A program made the translations under genes and the position numbers. Below the pieces are notes generated by a model, which saw nothing but the letters and a program-made list of their open reading frames with translations, was not told where the DNA came from and did no database searches. Shown here in pieces: positions 6,803-6,913 of a stretch of DNA of 6,913 nucleotides (position 1 is its first letter; each line of letters starts with the position of its first letter). This DNA comes from JACCZZ01 sp044227805 (GTDB lineage: Bacteria; Bacteroidota; Bacteroidia; Chitinophagales; UBA10324): assembly GCA_044227805.1 (NCBI GenBank), contig JBGAWA010000133.1:1-6913 (forward strand), in the 5' to 3' direction.

Positions 6803-6842
6803 AGGTACTGTCTTCATTTTCAAATTTATTTTCAGAATTCTT

Positions 6843-6850
6843 TAAGTTTG
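6843..6850 (+). promoter_or_regulatory. Possible Bacteroidota -7 promoter box
   Basis: TAAGTTTG matches the Bacteroidota -7 consensus TAnnTTTG exactly. I find no TTG element at the expected 17-23 bp upstream, so only half of a promoter is supported. It would drive rightward transcription of whatever begins near the edge; a potential ATG lies at 6890 with eight open codons before the window ends. Confidence 0.3.
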
Positions 6851-6913
6851 CACTTACGGAAAGAGGGCCTCGGACGATACTTTGTACCGATGTCCATCTT
6901 GAGTAGTGCTGCT

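Larger units (their letters stand above)
6675..6913. other. Non-coding stretch after the DUF4331 operon
   Basis: This roughly 240-bp stretch has no convincing gene. It holds the three aaaccc/gcagttc elements (6686-6804), an A/T-rich segment (6812-6849) and the half-promoter at 6843. Small symmetric sequences such as gagggcctc (6863-6871) follow before the edge. It probably contains the 5' region of a gene or RNA beyond the right edge, which cannot be confirmed here. Confidence 0.5.

Noticed and set aside
6771..6911. Minus-strand open frame of about 47 codons running in from the right edge
   Set aside because: It has no recognisable motif, overlaps the inverted repeat and ends in a low-complexity region; other frames on the same strand are equally open for part of it.

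Overview
The window looks like chromosomal DNA of a Bacteroidota species, plausibly from the Chitinophagales/Sphingobacteriales side. The evidence is a C-terminal type IX secretion (T9SS) type-A sorting domain, lipoproteins with Bacteroidota-style Cys-Lys-Lys starts, and A/T-rich leaders with little Shine-Dalgarno signal. The exact lineage cannot be fixed from this sequence. There are no rRNA, tRNA, transposase, phage or CRISPR genes.

Layout: two divergent gene clusters share an intergenic region of about 170 bp (2541-2712). Leftward (minus strand), in transcription order, are: a 300-residue lipoprotein (2540-1638); a 181-residue lipoprotein overlapping it by 14 bp (1651-1106); and, 18 bp further on, a twin-arginine exported alkaline-phosphatase-superfamily protein that runs off the left edge (1087-1, 362 residues visible). 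The tight spacing indicates one operon. The two lipoproteins share a recurring helical motif (aromatic/Leu, then R-x-P/A-T/S-x-x-E, ending in S/T-x-E-Y/F) that resembles DUF1549 and DUF4214 repeats. The set therefore recalls the DUF1549-or-DUF1800 plus DUF1501 gene pairs of other bacteria.

Rightward (plus strand) are two tandem DUF4331 paralogs, 2713-4485 (590 aa) and 4519-6618 (699 aa), 33 bp apart and closed by a strong hairpin terminator at 6635-6674. They are about 70% identical near the N-terminus and about 87% identical over the C-terminal half (hand counts), but differ at many silent positions. Only the second carries a T9SS sorting domain; the first ends in an alternating-tyrosine tail. 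All five products are predicted to leave the cytoplasm, so the locus is an envelope or cell-surface module of unknown substrate.

The 295 bp after the second DUF4331 gene contain the terminator, then an unexplained cluster of three copies of an aaaccc...gcagttc element. Two of these copies form a 19-bp inverted repeat (6735-6802). A possible Bacteroidota -7 box lies near the right edge.
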